From the NCBI RefSeq assembly GCF_022539315.1, contig NC_066316.1:24665245-24729244 (forward strand): a DNA stretch of 64,000 nt. Reading direction: 5' to 3'. Positions 1-13,600 of the stretch are shown here, one piece after another. Position 1 is the first letter of the stretch. Each line of letters opens with the position of its first letter. The translations under genes were made by a program, and so were the position numbers. This DNA comes from Serinus canaria. Taxonomy: Eukaryota > Chordata > Aves > Passeriformes > Fringillidae. The notes under the pieces were generated by a model. The model was not told the DNA's origin. It did not search any database and worked only from the letters and a program-made list of their open reading frames with translations.

Positions 1-3000
1 TCCTTTAGTTAATCTTCAATAGCATGAAATCTTTTAATGCCTGAAGCCATCCATTACGATGCTGGAAGAAAAATGGAAAGAAGTCGTTTGTGAAATGTCT
101 GACAAATCACTGCATTTTGAAGTGATGGAGAAGAATAAATTCCAGAGTTTGAGTTCTGTGTTGTGTGTGATCTAAATCCCTGGGTATGGTTAGAATGTGA
201 ACAAACCTAGCTTTATACCTCTTCTACTGGAAGTATTTACAAAAAACACATTCTTATGCTATAAATTCATGACAGTTTAAAAACAAGCCTACTTATCATA
301 GCAGTCTGAGTCATGTTGTACTTGCAGATTATTTGGGTTACACTGAGAACTTTTTGAAAGGAAAAAAAATTTAAAAATCCACCACCTTCTTCATCAGACT
401 TCAACTCCTTTGCGATGCTCTCCTTGTGCACCAGGAACTGTTAGAAACCTTCCACTGATTGCAGGTCAGTATATCAAAGTTTTACTTTTTTGGTAATAAA
501 TTACTTGCAGCTTGTCTTGTATCAGTTCTTTGAGAGCAGAACTACTTTAAGAGTTCCTTTAATAGTTGTGTTTCAGTTTTGATTTTGTGGTCCTAATATC
601 ACAAAGCTTCAGATCTAGACATAAGAAAAATGAAAATGGAAACAGATCCCTCTACCTTTATACCTCTGCTGTTAGAAATGTTTGAGATAACCCCCCCTGC
701 CTTTTTTCTTTTTTCCCCCCTGCCCTTGGCTATTATGAGTCATGGTGGTTATTCCTCACCCTAATTCTTGTAACAAGGGAGATATAGTACAGAAGTGATA
801 TAGTAAAGTAGGGAATTGATGCAAGTTTCTTTCTTGGAAAAAGAAAAAAACAGTTTGGAGTATTCTTGCTAATTCATTGTGTAGCAACTGGTAAACAGTG
901 ATGAGATCTCTCTGCTTCCCTCTCTATCCTGATGAATGTGCTTTGCAGAGTTCTTTGTGTGCATCTAACTCCATTTCCAGGCCCATCTAATGGTTCCTTT
1001 CCAACATGGAAGCAGAACATCCAAAGCTTTCGGTTTTGTTTCTTAAGGGGTGTCCCAATATATAGCATCCAGCCTACAGCATTGGTAGAAACACTTGGGG
1101 AAGGAGCACTGGTCATGCGCTGCCCTGTTCAGCAGGGAGTTCCTTTGCTGGACAGACCCTGTGAGCTGTCAAGTGCACCACACATGCCCCAAAGGCTCAG
1201 TTTGCAAAGTGACATCTGCCTGGCCAGAAGGATTTTATGGTGTGTGGCTCCCTGGCTGGCACCATGTTTGGGACCTCTGTCTGGTCGGGTGTTTTATTGG
1301 GAGGAAAGCCCTTTGGCTCTCTCCTTCTCTTTCACTATGGCCCTGAATCAGTTAATTTTCCACTGAGGGAAAACAAACTAAACAACTGAGATAAGAAAAA
1401 ATTCCAGGGAGTACCCTCCAGCAGATACCACATACCCTCCTCTTCCTTCTAATCTGCAAAATATGCAGAACCATTTCTGGCTTTCTCCCACTGGCCAATG
1501 ATTTGTTCTTGCCTGATTTAAAGTTCTTGTTAGGAAATCAGACTCCGTCAAGAATTTCCTGAAATTTGTTGGAAAGAGCAGAGTGGCTCTGGCTGTCATT
1601 TCTTACAGTGACAAAGGAGGAATCAAAAGTTGTGCTTGGAATCTGAAGAGTAACGAGATTATACAGGAGGAGGGTGGCTCTCAGTTTTACAGCCTGGAAA
1701 AGCTCAATACTGTATGCTAATTATGTAAAAGTGTTACTATTCCATAGCATTCTTGGAATAAAACATTCCCATCAATTGTACAGGCGTTAATAGGTCTTGC
1801 CTGTGTGTAGAAGTTGAGTGTTTTACAGTTGGAGAATAAATGTCCTGGTTTGGAAATGCAGTAATCAGCAGAGATCTGACTCAGTGGTAAGAAAGGTATC
1901 TCATGACAAAACTTTTATAATAGATGAGAGAATTAAATGATTGCTGGGAAACTCCCCAGCGAAAATTGTGCAAAACAGGAACAAAAAGCCTATTGGTGCA
2001 ATGAAATCTGTGTTCCAAACACAGCTGAAACTAATTAAATAAAAAATTATCTAGGCAAGATTGATCAAGTTGGTCTGGAAAAGCTGTTACCTGTTTTTAT
2101 GCAGGCTGTGATTCCCTAGAAGATTAAAACAGCAATAAGTTTGGGGATGATAGATGAATTTTGGTTTCATTTTCTGGAAAAAAAAGTGAAGAATAACATT
2201 TTTGTTAAGATTTGGAAACTACTAGTTCTGTGGTCAATTTAGTTACCTACACTGGAATATAAAGAGATATAATGGAACATATATAAGCCTTTGAAATATG
2301 TTTTTAAAATTCTATATTTATAAAAGAACAACCTTGTTTGATAACATTCCAAACATAACTTGTAAGTAGTATAGTACTAAAATGAGAAAGTATAGTAGAA
2401 CATTTTTTTTTTTTACTTTCATCTTTCTAAATACATCAAGAATAACTTGACTTCTAGAGAAATTTTCCAGATCATGAGCTTCCCTAATTTTTATCACATG
2501 TGATTGCCAAGAAAAGTTTGGAAGGGGGAACCCTTATTCTGCTATGAGCAGCATGGAGATTTCCTTAGCATAAGCATGTTTGTGTTCAAAAACACAATTG
2601 TTTCGGACCAAGTCGTGTGGATATGTCCACTTGCTGTGGAACATCTTGATTCAGAATTCTTGAGTGGGATAAAATAAAGGGGGTCTATTACTGAGTATGA
2701 CATGACCACACTAATTTCTTAAGTTTTTTCTGATCTGTGGCTTATTTGGGAGCTATCATCATTTTGAGTAACTGGAGGAAAGGAGAGGTCTGTTCAGCCG
2801 GTTGAAAATGCTAATTTATCACCAAGTTTCCCCAATCCTCTGACACTTGAAGAATGAACACCCATAATGGTCTGTGCTTTTCTGGCAGGGGTTAAGGACA
2901 CTGCAGATACTTCATTGTTCTTCATCTACTGAGAAGATAGAGCAGATCAACCCCCTAGTCATCTGTGCTAGTCTTGTAATAAGCATTTTAAAGAACTGAA

Positions 3001-4850
3001 ACAGCTGAAAAGAAATTAACATTGTCTTCTAAATATATTTCTGTATCTATCTTTTTGTGTCTTTGTTTCTTGTACAGGAGAAAGGGTAGGAACAGAGCTT
3101 GGATTGCAGGGTGTTTCAAGCATGTACAGAATAGATATTTAGATTAGAAAACAGAAGATCTTTTTTGTCTGCATAGATTGTGCATACAGGGGTCCAGATC
3201 AAACCATGGGATCCAAAAAAGTGAAACCCTGCATTTTATCCTATAAGTGTTCACCTATGCAAGTTACTGATTTGACGTGACAATCTGAGAAGGCTCCTTA
3301 AACTGTCAAAGGAGCCACATGACTTGGGCAGCTTTTTCTTTGCTATCAGATATCAGTCTTCCTGCAGCAGCTCTGTGGTTTTTTTACAGTCTATAGTTTC
3401 AATTATTTTTTTTTAACACTTTCCTCCTATTGCCCTTGCAATGTCCTTTTCTGAACTTTCTGTCTTGGGAATAGACCATTATTAATTCTTCCCATTTCTA
3501 ATTGACCACTCAGCTCTTCAGCACCTGCACTTCCCAGAAAATCCACCTAGGACACTGAGGAAATGGTACTGCTGCTCATTGGTGTGTGCCATGAGATGTT
3601 GGAGCTGCTCTGGGTGGGGAAGCGTAGGAGCAGAATCAGGAGGCTGCCAACCCCATTGGTCCCCTGGGAAGTGAGAAGGGCAGCAGTTGTCTGTCCAAGA
3701 TGATGAACTGTATCTCCTTGAAGGCCCAGTATCTGGGGATTACTCAGAATCTTGTGCCCTCACTGTGAAGGAACAGCCACACTTAAGGCACTGTAGCATG
3801 TAAAAGTTTGGAGAAGAATCCAGGCTCAGCTCTGTTCCAGGATTCCTGTCCCTACAAACAGATCCTCAGAAGGCCACAGTGGTACTCAAGGATACCTCCT
3901 GCACTCAGAAAAAGTGAAGTAGTGAGCTAAGCATGTGATGGATACTCCTCCCTTTGTGTTTTCCTTTTGCATGGCTGGTAACTGAGCTCAGCATCAAAGT
4001 GAGATTGAGTGTGGTGTCACTGCTTGATGTGGTGACACAAGATGGTGTCACTCCTGAGTGAACAGGAGCAGAAATATGGTTTGCTTCCATATGGGAAAGC
4101 ACTAATATGCTGCTGGGTTTTTCTGCACATGACAGCTGCCAAGATAGCATCTCGGCAAAACAGGCAGCAAAGGATCTTTGGATAGCTTTCCTTCAGACAG
4201 CTTCAAACTGCAAATGTAGTCAGGACATTAGGCACAAGGAATCAAAATAAACCAAAGCAGAAATCCAAGAGAGTACAGTACAATAGAGCCTGCAAAACCA
4301 GGTGCTCCAAGCTGCTGATCTGCTGCAGGGTAGTACTGGACCAAGAGACTGTTTTTCCCAGAAATGAATATGCTGAATTTGTGTTTAGGCTGTGTATGAG
4401 GGTTTCTCTGTCACTTGAGCTTTCTCATTGACTTCAACAGATTTTTTTGGCAAGTAAAGCCATGTTTTGTTTTTTTTTTCAGAATAACAATCTGTCAGTC
4501 TGATTTTTGATTAATTTAATAATCAATGACAAAACAGATACAGGAACCTGAAGGAAGGGCCTAAACTGTAAGTGATGGGTTAGGATTTTTATCTTTACCT
4601 GACATTCCAACAAACTGCTTATATTAGGAATGATTTTACATGGAGGGACGACTGGGCTCCTAAGGGCCTAGCCAAGACTGTACTTCTGCAGACTACCTTG
4701 TGATGGGTAGGTAGCTCATAACACTTCAAGGTGTGATGGCTAGCTAGTAGAAAATCAGGTAAATATCTGAAAAGATCCTTCAGCCAGAACAACAGATAAC
4801 ATGAAAGTTACCAAATGGTTGCATGTAAGTGCCTGCTCTTGTAACAAAAG
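1..4850. other. Unique AT-rich non-coding stretch
   Basis: No gene, known repeat family or RNA gene recognised. A moderately GC-richer patch lies at about 930-1370, where open frames of 144 codons (plus) and 80 codons (minus) overlap. Neither resembles a known protein and both fit chance lengths. A second GC-richer patch lies at about 3500-4150 and is also unrecognised. The words tgtcctggtttgg (about 1841) and gtaagt (about 2341, 4569) occur singly with nothing around them to support an LTR or an exon. Confidence 0.5.
691..725. repeat. Homopyrimidine low-complexity tract
   Basis: A nearly pure C/T run in which C7, a T-rich centre and C6 alternate. The word cccccctgcc occurs on both sides of the T-rich centre. 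It is simple low-complexity DNA; mirror-type pyrimidine runs can adopt triplex structure, but nothing here shows a function. Confidence 0.7.
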
Positions 4851-4852
4851 AA

Positions 4853-5066
4853 TTATTTAGCAGCAGCTTCTGGTTTCTGTAAATTCCAAAATTTGCAGAG
4901 CTGGATCTTTAGGGCTGAATCTCCCTGTGGTTTGTTTTCCTTTGCGTGTGTGAGAGATAAAGTTTCATTATTAATTTTCCTTAAGTGTTTATCCAGTATT
5001 GTAACTTGTTGAAGTATTTTAGGGAATCTTGTAAACTGATGGTTTATTTCATTGATTAAGTACGAG
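4853..5066 (-). CDS. Candidate 3'-terminal coding exon (hypothetical)
   Basis: On the minus strand a good acceptor (pyrimidine-rich tract ending cacacag) is followed by an open frame of about 70 codons that ends in TAA at 4853-4855. The reading starts with one base finishing a split codon, then SYLINEINHQFTRFP, and ends NLQKPEAAAK. It is hydrophilic, rich in Lys, Asn and Gln, and has no signal peptide or membrane segment. I do not recognise a family. No consensus poly(A) signal directly follows on the minus strand. Its length is within what chance produces in this AT-rich window, so it is offered only because acceptor and open frame coincide. Confidence 0.15.
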
Positions 5067-6331
5067 CTGTGTGTAGGAAAGACTTTGTCATGACAATTGA
5101 AACTATACACATAATTGCATAGTTTCCACTCTATAAAAAGCAATCTGCAAAGCTGGAAGATATCATTAGACTTGTGTTTATAACACAGGATGGCCTCATT
5201 TCACCAGATTTTCTTGCAAATTAGTTCCCAGATGTCAGATAGATTGTCTGGTTGCCAGCTATTGCATAAACTCCTGAAGTGTGAGATATGACTTACTGCT
5301 CTTGCACTGACCTCAACTGTCAACAGGAAAATAAACGATCATAAAATAGTTCGGATGAAGCAAGACTCAGAAAAGCAAACTTAATATCTAATTTTATGTG
5401 GCCTGATTGCTCAACTATCACAATTGTACCCGAAATACAAAATTTTGACATTTTTAAACTATATTAGCCAGAAAGCCTTATATTCTTGGATTACCAGAAA
5501 ACAAAAAACCTTTTTACTGCTTGGCAGCTGTATTTAAATTTCCAGCTTTTTGTCTTCTAGCAGCATTTCTGTGTACTGCAGAACTGAAAACCAATATTTT
5601 TAAAGTTGGCCTTGGGTGGAGAACTGGTTCCTAAGCCCATTTCCCAGCTTGTTGCTGTTGAAGAATCTGATTTTAGAAAGACAGTTTGTGCCTTGTCTGC
5701 TTTCCTACAAGGTGTAACAGGGTACAAGCTATCTCAATGTCACAAGTAACACCACTGCCCTGTACTGTACAGTGTGTCGAAGCATGAGTCTCCAGAAATG
5801 ACCTCCTGGAAAAGTCAGCTCCTCATTACTGGACTTGCTTGAGGCCTTGGCTGGATTCAGGAGCATCAAACTGCTTTTTGTGTTACTAGTTTTCTGTTGG
5901 CCCCAGAAAATGGGTTGTTGAAGTGTAGACCCTGTCACATAGTTCCCAGATAGCCCAGAAATCTGTTGGACCAAACTGTATCTGAGAAAGGCCTTCACAC
6001 CCTTAGGAAGCAAGGAACTGGTATATCCAATATTGAGAGAGGTCAGCTGTGCTGTAGCAGCTGAAATATATTTTTAATTAATGTGTCAAAATCTCCTGAC
6101 ATCATTTGTTTCATCCTATTTTCCCCTATGTGATGACCCACCCTTAAGGGGAAGGATGCACCCAAGATTTGTTAATGCTTGTGGTTCACAGGAGTGACAA
6201 AAGTCAGAAGGTCTTCAAACAGTCAGAAAGCTACATTAGCAAATTACACACTTAGGATAGAAATTGGTATATTAGTCCCCAATGTACTATATGAGCACAC
6301 AGTAGTGGTTTTTGGATAAAGGTGTAGGGTG

Positions 6332-6385
6332 ACAGGGGAGAGAGAAACTGGGGGGAGAGAGGAGAAAAGACAGAAAAAGAGATCA
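6332..6385. repeat. Purine-rich (GA) low-complexity tract
   Basis: A stretch that is nearly all G and A on the plus strand, including a G6 run and repeated gaga words. It lies directly upstream of a short 30-bp-period imperfect duplication at 6436-6483, where 'tcagtg.caat.cagctg' occurs twice. It is probably a degenerate microsatellite. Confidence 0.6.
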
Positions 6386-6435
6386 GCAGTCCTGGTTCCA
6401 GGGTAAATCCAGGTCATGGGATGTCTGTCCTGGTT

Positions 6436-6483
6436 TCAGTGCCAATTCAGCTGATAACTGTTGTGTCAGTGTCAATCCAGCTG
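6436..6483. repeat. Imperfect direct repeat, 30-bp period
   Basis: The 18-mers tcagtgccaattcagctg and tcagtgtcaatccagctg start at 6436 and 6466 and differ at two positions. They look like remains of a local tandem duplication. The word tgtcctggtttcag just upstream resembles the start of some avian LTRs, but no LTR body can be followed. Confidence 0.5.
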
Positions 6484-7534
6484 TGGCAAAATCCTTTTTC
6501 CCACTCAGAATATCTGGGTTCTGTCTCTGGGCCTCTACACCCTATGCATTTTATAATCTAAAGCTTGGCATATTGAGGACTGTGAAGAGGGCCGTGGTCT
6601 TGCACGAAGACACATTTTAACTTTTCTGGTGACTTTGACTCATGTAGGAGAGGCACTGTTTTTTCCATTGATTCCCAGTCCTGCAGAATTTGCCAGGGTT
6701 GCTGTTGTAACCATAGAACTCAAACACCACTATCTAGTTCCTAGGACAGCTGGATCATCTTTATAAATAAGATTTTATTTATCTTCTATTTAAGAGTGTT
6801 TGGAAAATCTGTTCTTGTCTTTGCAAGCTCTCTGCCCAAGCTGAACTTCAAACTTTCTATGTGAAATTCTTTTACTATCTCATGTTTCTGGAAACATAAA
6901 TGCATTCTATAATGAACTCACAGGTAGTATCCTTTAAGCTTGCTGTGTAATAACTCCCTTGCTTATTCCATGTGTTTGTAAATCTGATGGCTGTTCATAG
7001 CTGGAACTGTCCTACAGTTTGACACCTGTAATCCTTATAGGTTTCTATAGCTGTCCATGCACTTATGGATGAAGTTATGGCTGTTTATTCAGCTGTTCAG
7101 ATAAGCAGAATGTTTAGAAAGACATAAAAAAAGCCCCAAACCGTTCTGCACTGACTTGAAAACTCAGTCAGATGGACTTGGGCTTGTGCCCTTGGCTTTG
7201 ACTTTGCAGATATAAGGCTCATTCTCCTAAAGAAGAGTGCCCTGCTGTGTTACGTTGCAAAAATGTAAGGAAGTCATCTGTAGCTTGCTGCAGTATTGCC
7301 TTATTCCACATTTGCAGACTAAAATGATTAATTTTGGGCAGATGGCAGACAGTTGATGATAAATCATGCAGTGTTGTCAACTCACCAGTCATTGAATCTC
7401 AGCTCTTAAAAGTGGCACTGGGTTAATGATCTAATTGTGGATAGGGAAAATTGCATTCACAAAGTAGATTTTCACTGAAGTTTCTAAAATGACTTCACTG
7501 TACACTTTCTTGGGCTATTGTTATTCCTCCATTT

Positions 7535-7690
7535 AACTTAATTTGTTTTCGCTGTGCAGACTCATTAATTAGATGGCTTCATAATCAAATTGCAAGGTTG
7601 GCCATAATTATGCAGTCAAAAGTGGCTAATGGATCAATTCAACTGTAAATTCTAGCTGAAGGACCTGGGAGAGGGTAATTCTGGAGGGTT
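7535..7690. promoter_or_regulatory. Possible conserved non-coding element
   Basis: A dense set of homeodomain-type cores (ttaattag, ataatcaaattg, ataattatg, taatgg) sits in about 120 bp with balanced composition and no repeat character. Such clustering is typical of developmental enhancers in vertebrates. The call is inference from motif density only; no conservation could be measured here. Confidence 0.2.
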
Positions 7691-10600
7691 TTTAAAAAGA
7701 AAATTAGCTTAAATTGATTTTTTTTCAGTTCAGAACTAAAAAGATAAGTTCTAATCAGAACTTACATCATTGTGTTAGATTTTAAAAACCCTGTTAGTAC
7801 AGTTTTAGTGTTAAAACAGTGATTCAATTTTAACAAAAATATTCTATATCTCAGTGCACCCAGTCTTAGTGTCTTTTTAACCCAGGTTCACAAATAGATC
7901 TCTAAACATCAGTTTGCACTGAAATTTGTGCAGTTTATGACCTGGTATCTGTTTGTGTTATTCAGACTCAGCTGGTTTGGGCAAATGAGTGGATGTTCTT
8001 AGTTTGTTTTCAGAGAACCTGGTAACATACCTACTTGAAATGCTTGCATTTTGCAACAATGTTGTAATGGCTTTCTTGCAAATTGTTGGAGAAAATGCCA
8101 GTTGTGTAGGTTTCCTCTACACAGTTGTTGAAGAATAATGGTTTTTTCCCAGGGGAATAACTTTGGTATATTTCTTTAGAAAAATGAGTAGTTTAAATGA
8201 AGTCACAATTATTTTGTTTCCACTTAATTTACTAGGCTGGTATTAAAAAAACCACAGTTAAACTTTCGATGTGGCATGTTCTAGTTCATGAAATACCTTA
8301 TTTTTATATGTATGTATTCATGTATAAACACCTTTGAAAATTTTGGAAATATCTGCTCCAAGCCTTGTTAAAATAAAAAACTTCTCTTTAACATTAAAAG
8401 GAATACTTTCACAGAAATGTTGGGAAGAGTTTTTGTCCTCACAGAAGGCAGTCACTTTCATAAACTGTAAGAGAGGCAACCTGCAAAGTTAAACTTCACT
8501 TTCCAATAGCTACAACTAAGCTAGGGGATTTCCTTCAATTTAGAGGATTTGTAGGGTTTTCCTTCTGCCCTTTGAATTATTTTCATGTCTGGAACATCTG
8601 AGATTGCTCTTTTGCAAAACCTTATTCTCACTGGTTTTTAACTACGACTGAAGTATTTTCCTAAGCATTGAGGTGTTTTGTGCATGCAGAGACATTTTGA
8701 CAGGGTAGGGAACTGATGAGAGATGGTCAAGATGGAGTTTCCACTATGTGCATTTGAATTCCAAAGCAGGCCCAGAGCTGGCCTCTTTCCTTTCTGTCTT
8801 TGCTAATAAAACAGGCCCGAAAAAGGGGAGACTTGTGTTGCTTTTTGTTACCACTACTCTCCTCCTCCGCTTCCTCCTCAAGAGCAACCATTTGAAGTGT
8901 GCTGATGCTCTTTGATCACTCTGCTTTTACTCTCCCTGGTCCAGGAGCAGTGGAAAATGTTTGCTGCCATCTCTGGAGCAGAACTTTGGCAGCTGCCTGA
9001 TAAACTCGTTGGTTTGCAGTGGAATGAGATTAATAGCAACAAAGGCAGCAGATCTTGAAGAATCTGAGATACTTTGTGGGGTTAGAGTAAAGGAAAAGTT
9101 ATTTTAAGCAAGAAAATAGTCTTAATATTTCTATGGCAATACCTATGTGGCTGAACTTGGCTTTGTCCTAAATCAGAAGTTCCTAGGACTAGATTTTTGG
9201 GAAAGATTAGGTGATCCAGCTGGCTTAAAGAGCAGAGAGACTACAGAATGCTGATTCTGCCATTGTTTTCTGCAGGAAGATTTCATGAAACTGATAAAAA
9301 GTTTTAATGAATCTTCCTAATTTCACATCTCCTATAAGCAGTTTGTGTGGCTATTGTAAAAAAGCACTTGAGTAATAGAAAAAGTGCAATATTTTATCTC
9401 ACAGTGGTGACAGAATCTGTCAAAACTGTTTAGAGGATGCTTGCCCAAACAGGTTTGTACTCTGGTGGCCAGATGCTTAACTGAGAAGATTTAAGCATTT
9501 TTTGAAAATTGTTGTAAAGTGAAACTAAAGGAAAACTGTTACAGTAATCTCTAAGCACTTTCCAATGCATTGGAGATTCCAATATAAGAGAAACAGATTC
9601 TAGTATTGGATATCCCAGCACAGAAAGATAGACTGGAAAGTATTGTGAGGAACTATAAGTGCACAGTGACTCTGTCTGCAGTTTAATGATTGTGTGATTT
9701 GATGCAGAAAAGCTTCTCATGTCTAAGTTTATGCCAAAAGTCACAGGTTTCAAGTTCCATTTTTTTAAAAATCTCTATCTATGTGCTCCTTAAACAATAT
9801 CGAAGACACTAAGCTTATTTACAAAAGATTGTAAGTCTGTAGGAGTTTGGTGTCTGTTGTGCTCTTGAATTCTCTGTATAGTACAGTATTCTAACAGAAT
9901 CTATGGGCTTTGCTGGCCCTTTGTGCAAATAATTTAATACCATATTTACATTTAATCAATTTCTTCAGCTTTAATATAAAGCAATCCTAATAAAGAGCTC
10001 TGTTCTTAAGATGTTGAACATCTTGGAAGTGTTGAATATTTTCACAAAAAGTTCTTGTTTTCACAAAAAGATATGACTGGGGTCATTCTTCTGAGATTTT
10101 TTTTTTCCCCTTTTTAGTTGTGGTCTAAGTCTTCACCTAAAAAATGTGATTGTGGAGGTGTGCCTTTCTTAAACCCTTTCAATATGGTGGGCAAACAAGA
10201 AGACAAAGAGTACTGCCAAGTGAATCAGGCACTTAGACTCAGACTAATAGTTAACCCTTGAGGGTATATATTTGGATAGTTGTATGTTCATACTGTCCAT
10301 AGGCTTCTGTGTGAATACTCCACAGGAGTGTTGGATAGAAGTAAAATTGCATCTTAGGGATTCCTGGTTTTTCACCAAGATTAAAAATGCAACCTGCTGT
10401 TGGGAGGCCAGATGTGATGTTTGAAGGCTTTTGAACATGGTGGTGCATATGCCATGGTACCTCTGTTGGGGAAGAGCTGCACAATGTCCATTGCCAACAC
10501 CCATGCAAGGCACATTTCATTCTTTGAGCCCCTGGGTTAACTACAAGGCTTTGTGACTTGCTTATCCTGGGAGTCAGAAGGATCTAGAATTCTTCTTTTG

Positions 10601-13600
10601 GGATTTTCCTAAACTCCTGGGGGGATGTGCAGAAAGAAGGAGTGCTACAAGAGGGAAAAAAGGCCAATATTTTAACTGTATACCATTACCTTATCCTATA
10701 CAGAACTAAGGAATTTCTAGCTAAAATTTCTAGCAAATTTTTTTGCTGTCAGAATTTGCCTTTAGCATAAAGGGCTGAAATTTCAATTAGAGAACTCAGT
10801 GTTGCTAAACAGTTTTGCAGAAAACAGCCTCCAAATCCATATTGTTTATGTTAGCTCCTATAATCCATGTCTGATTGACTTCCAGGTGCCCACACTAGAT
10901 AAGTACTCAGTGCCATGAACACTGGGTTAGTTGACTGTTGGCTGGATGAATCAAATTGATTGTGACTTCTCAGAAAGGGCTGGTTGAAGAAATTATCCTT
11001 CTTCCCTACTTTTTTGTTTAATAGTACATTGCTGTTAAAATCACCATTATTACACAGAAAAGAGCTATGTGGTACAAATCTCAAACTGGTCAAGCTACAC
11101 TAAGGTCATATCTTAAAAACTTTAGCCATGCCACTTGTTAATGTAATTGTTGTCTTCAACTAAATTTGCTTCAGCAGTACCTTCACCAGATATAGTAGAA
11201 CTACAGTGTAAGTTACTTTCATCCTTTATTAAATATTTTTGAGGGGTTCTTCTGTTTAGATGTGTCTCTATCCAGTATTTTATTCAGCTTTTGTAAAGCC
11301 TGTCTGGGAGATTTTACTCATATTTCAAAAGCTTTAGTTTGTATTTAAAAATAAAAAGACCAAGAAATATATGAAACACCAATCCATTTAAGTTACACTT
11401 GATGACTCCACAAAGGCTGTAGTTATTTGCAAAACAAACAGACCATTTCATTTTGTTATTGTAATTGTTTTGCATTGTAATTTTGCTGTATGTAATTGGA
11501 ACAAGAAAAGAAAAATAACCTTTTTATTTCAATAATAAATGTGTTCAAAAGGTAACAGATGTAAATATCTTTGAAATCAGCATTCTGCAGCTGGCTTATT
11601 CCCCTCACGACTGAACCTCTGGATAATGCTAGCACTGACTTTACATTAATTGTATATCTTGATTTTTATCAATGTGATGAAAAGTGACAGTTGTTTCTTT
11701 AATAGAAACTTAGTGATTGTTGTATTCTGCTCTAAATATTACCTAATTTTGGCTGATTGTGCCTGCCATGATTGAAACTGGTGTAAAAGACTCAAATAAT
11801 GGAGGAAGCTCGCTGTGGCTGCATTTAGGGGAAGAGAATGTTCTTTCTAAGGGTTAAGTTTAGATGGAGCAGTGTTAGTTAAATGCTATCTTAAGTGTCC
11901 TCACTGCTTACTTTTATAGCATATTTTACAGTTGTTTAATTTTATATTTGCACTGCACTATTGTTTCGTTTTGAAAATACAGCCATCTCTCTCTACAAAT
12001 ATTTGCTTAGTGGGTCACAGGAGTTGCTTCTGCAAGGTCAAGAGAGCTTCTCTCTGAGCAATGCCCTTTTCTGTACTTTTGGCTCTTCAGCCTCTTGCTG
12101 GATAGCATTGATTTGGCTGCTTGTTTACCTGGGAGCTGGAGGAGCCTAAGGCAAGAAGATGTACTTAAACTTTTTAGCTCTGTGAATAGCAGGCTAGGCA
12201 TAAAAAATGTACTTCAAATGATGAGTTAAGGCTGTATGTTCATCTGGGACAGAGATTTATATATTTTTTTTTATAGGCAGACTCAGAGAATGAGACTGTG
12301 GTACTATGATTTGTAAAGAGTAACTTATTTCTCATAGATTGGCTGCATGAAAGGGAATGTAGCTAATTATACACAGTGTAACTTCTTCACATCTGATATA
12401 TTAAAATAGGGCCCTCAGATGCTTACTGCAAAATGCTGGGAATGTGGACTGCTACAGCCAGTAGCTGCTCAGAGGCATTTCAGACCATGCTAGAGTTGCT
12501 CATATCTTCAACTAATATTCTCTTAGAAAATTTCTATGATAGTAGTATTAACCCACATAGCACAGTATGCTTTATAACACACTTAATTGAGAACAGCAGT
12601 GAGGTGTCATATGTCCAGTCATAAGTGTGGTGTAAATGCAGTGAGTATAAAATTGCCTCCTAACTACAGAGCTAAGAGCACAATAGAAACCTTCCAGGAT
12701 AAATATAATTCCTCTCACATTGATTTACTATTTACAAGATGCTTGTGGTACAATTTGAGAAGAGAAAAATGCATAGTTCAGTTAGAAAAACGATTGTAAG
12801 TTTTCCTCCTCAGGCTGAGCATTCCATGCATTTCTTTAGTTCACCTTCCTCCAAGTTTTGATTTAGCAATGGTGTTTCTTACTGAAAAAACCTCTTGTGC
12901 TTTCTGCATTCTAACTTTTCTTATTTCCTATTGCACTTATTGTCCCCTTCATTTCCTTCCCACAGCTTCCAGGATCATTTATTTGAAAAAACCCCTGTAT
13001 TATATTCTTACCAAGCTCTTGGTACCCTCTTTCAGCATCTTAAGTATTTCATGGGTACATGAAGACAGGAGTTCAAATTCCAGATGCCTCCTAATTTTAA
13101 ACCTCTTGACCTGAGTATCTTGCTTTGATCCTAAAAAATATCTGAGGGGGGCGAAGTTTTTTTACTTACTGAAGTACCTGTTGGGAGGAATGAAATAACT
13201 GAAGCTTCTTTTCACCTCCTTTTTGCCTCTTGTATGGGAGTGGACACATGGTTACACAACATGCACCTACATCAGCTCTGATGCTTGATGCTTCTGCACT
13301 GGGAGACTGGATTGGCAGTTGTCATGGAATGGGAGACACATCAAAGAAGGTAAAAGGTTCTGATAGTCTTTATGTCTGAGTGTCCAAATAAGACTAACCA
13401 TTGGTGTAACCTGCATGGAATGTCCATGCTTAAGCCTTTAGAAATGGTTCAAAGTTGTGTGATGCAGACACTAGCTTTGACAGTATGTGACCTCACAAAG
13501 TTCGAGTACTGAACAGCTTCTTTCCAGTTTAGAGCAAGAGCCTGACACTTTTGGGTCAGAACTCCCCATCCCTGACAAACAAAAAACTGGATGGTTTCAG

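Noticed and set aside
932..1366. 144-codon plus-strand frame overlapping an 80-codon minus frame
   Set aside because: It lies in a GC-richer patch where stops are rarer, has no start context, splice pair or recognisable motif, and is close to the longest frame expected by chance.
1841..1853. tgtcctggtttgg as an LTR start; a similar word at 6427
   Set aside because: Both are isolated words. No LTR body, polyadenylation signal or inverted CA end follows at LTR distance.
5729..6013. 94-codon minus frame after an acceptor-like ctaag
   Set aside because: No donor follows and the length is within chance. The peptide resembles nothing I know.
9275..9318. Acceptor ttttctgcag with a short frame EDFMKLIKSFNESS
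   Set aside because: Closes after 14 codons and has no donor or nearby poly(A) signal; typical chance signal.
13068..13090. gttcaaattcc as a tRNA B-box
   Set aside because: No A-box at the right distance and no cloverleaf arms.
12966..13114. Strong acceptor before an open frame near 13.0 kb
   Set aside because: No donor better than a weak GTACCC, and the peptide is a hydrophobic run typical of T-rich DNA.
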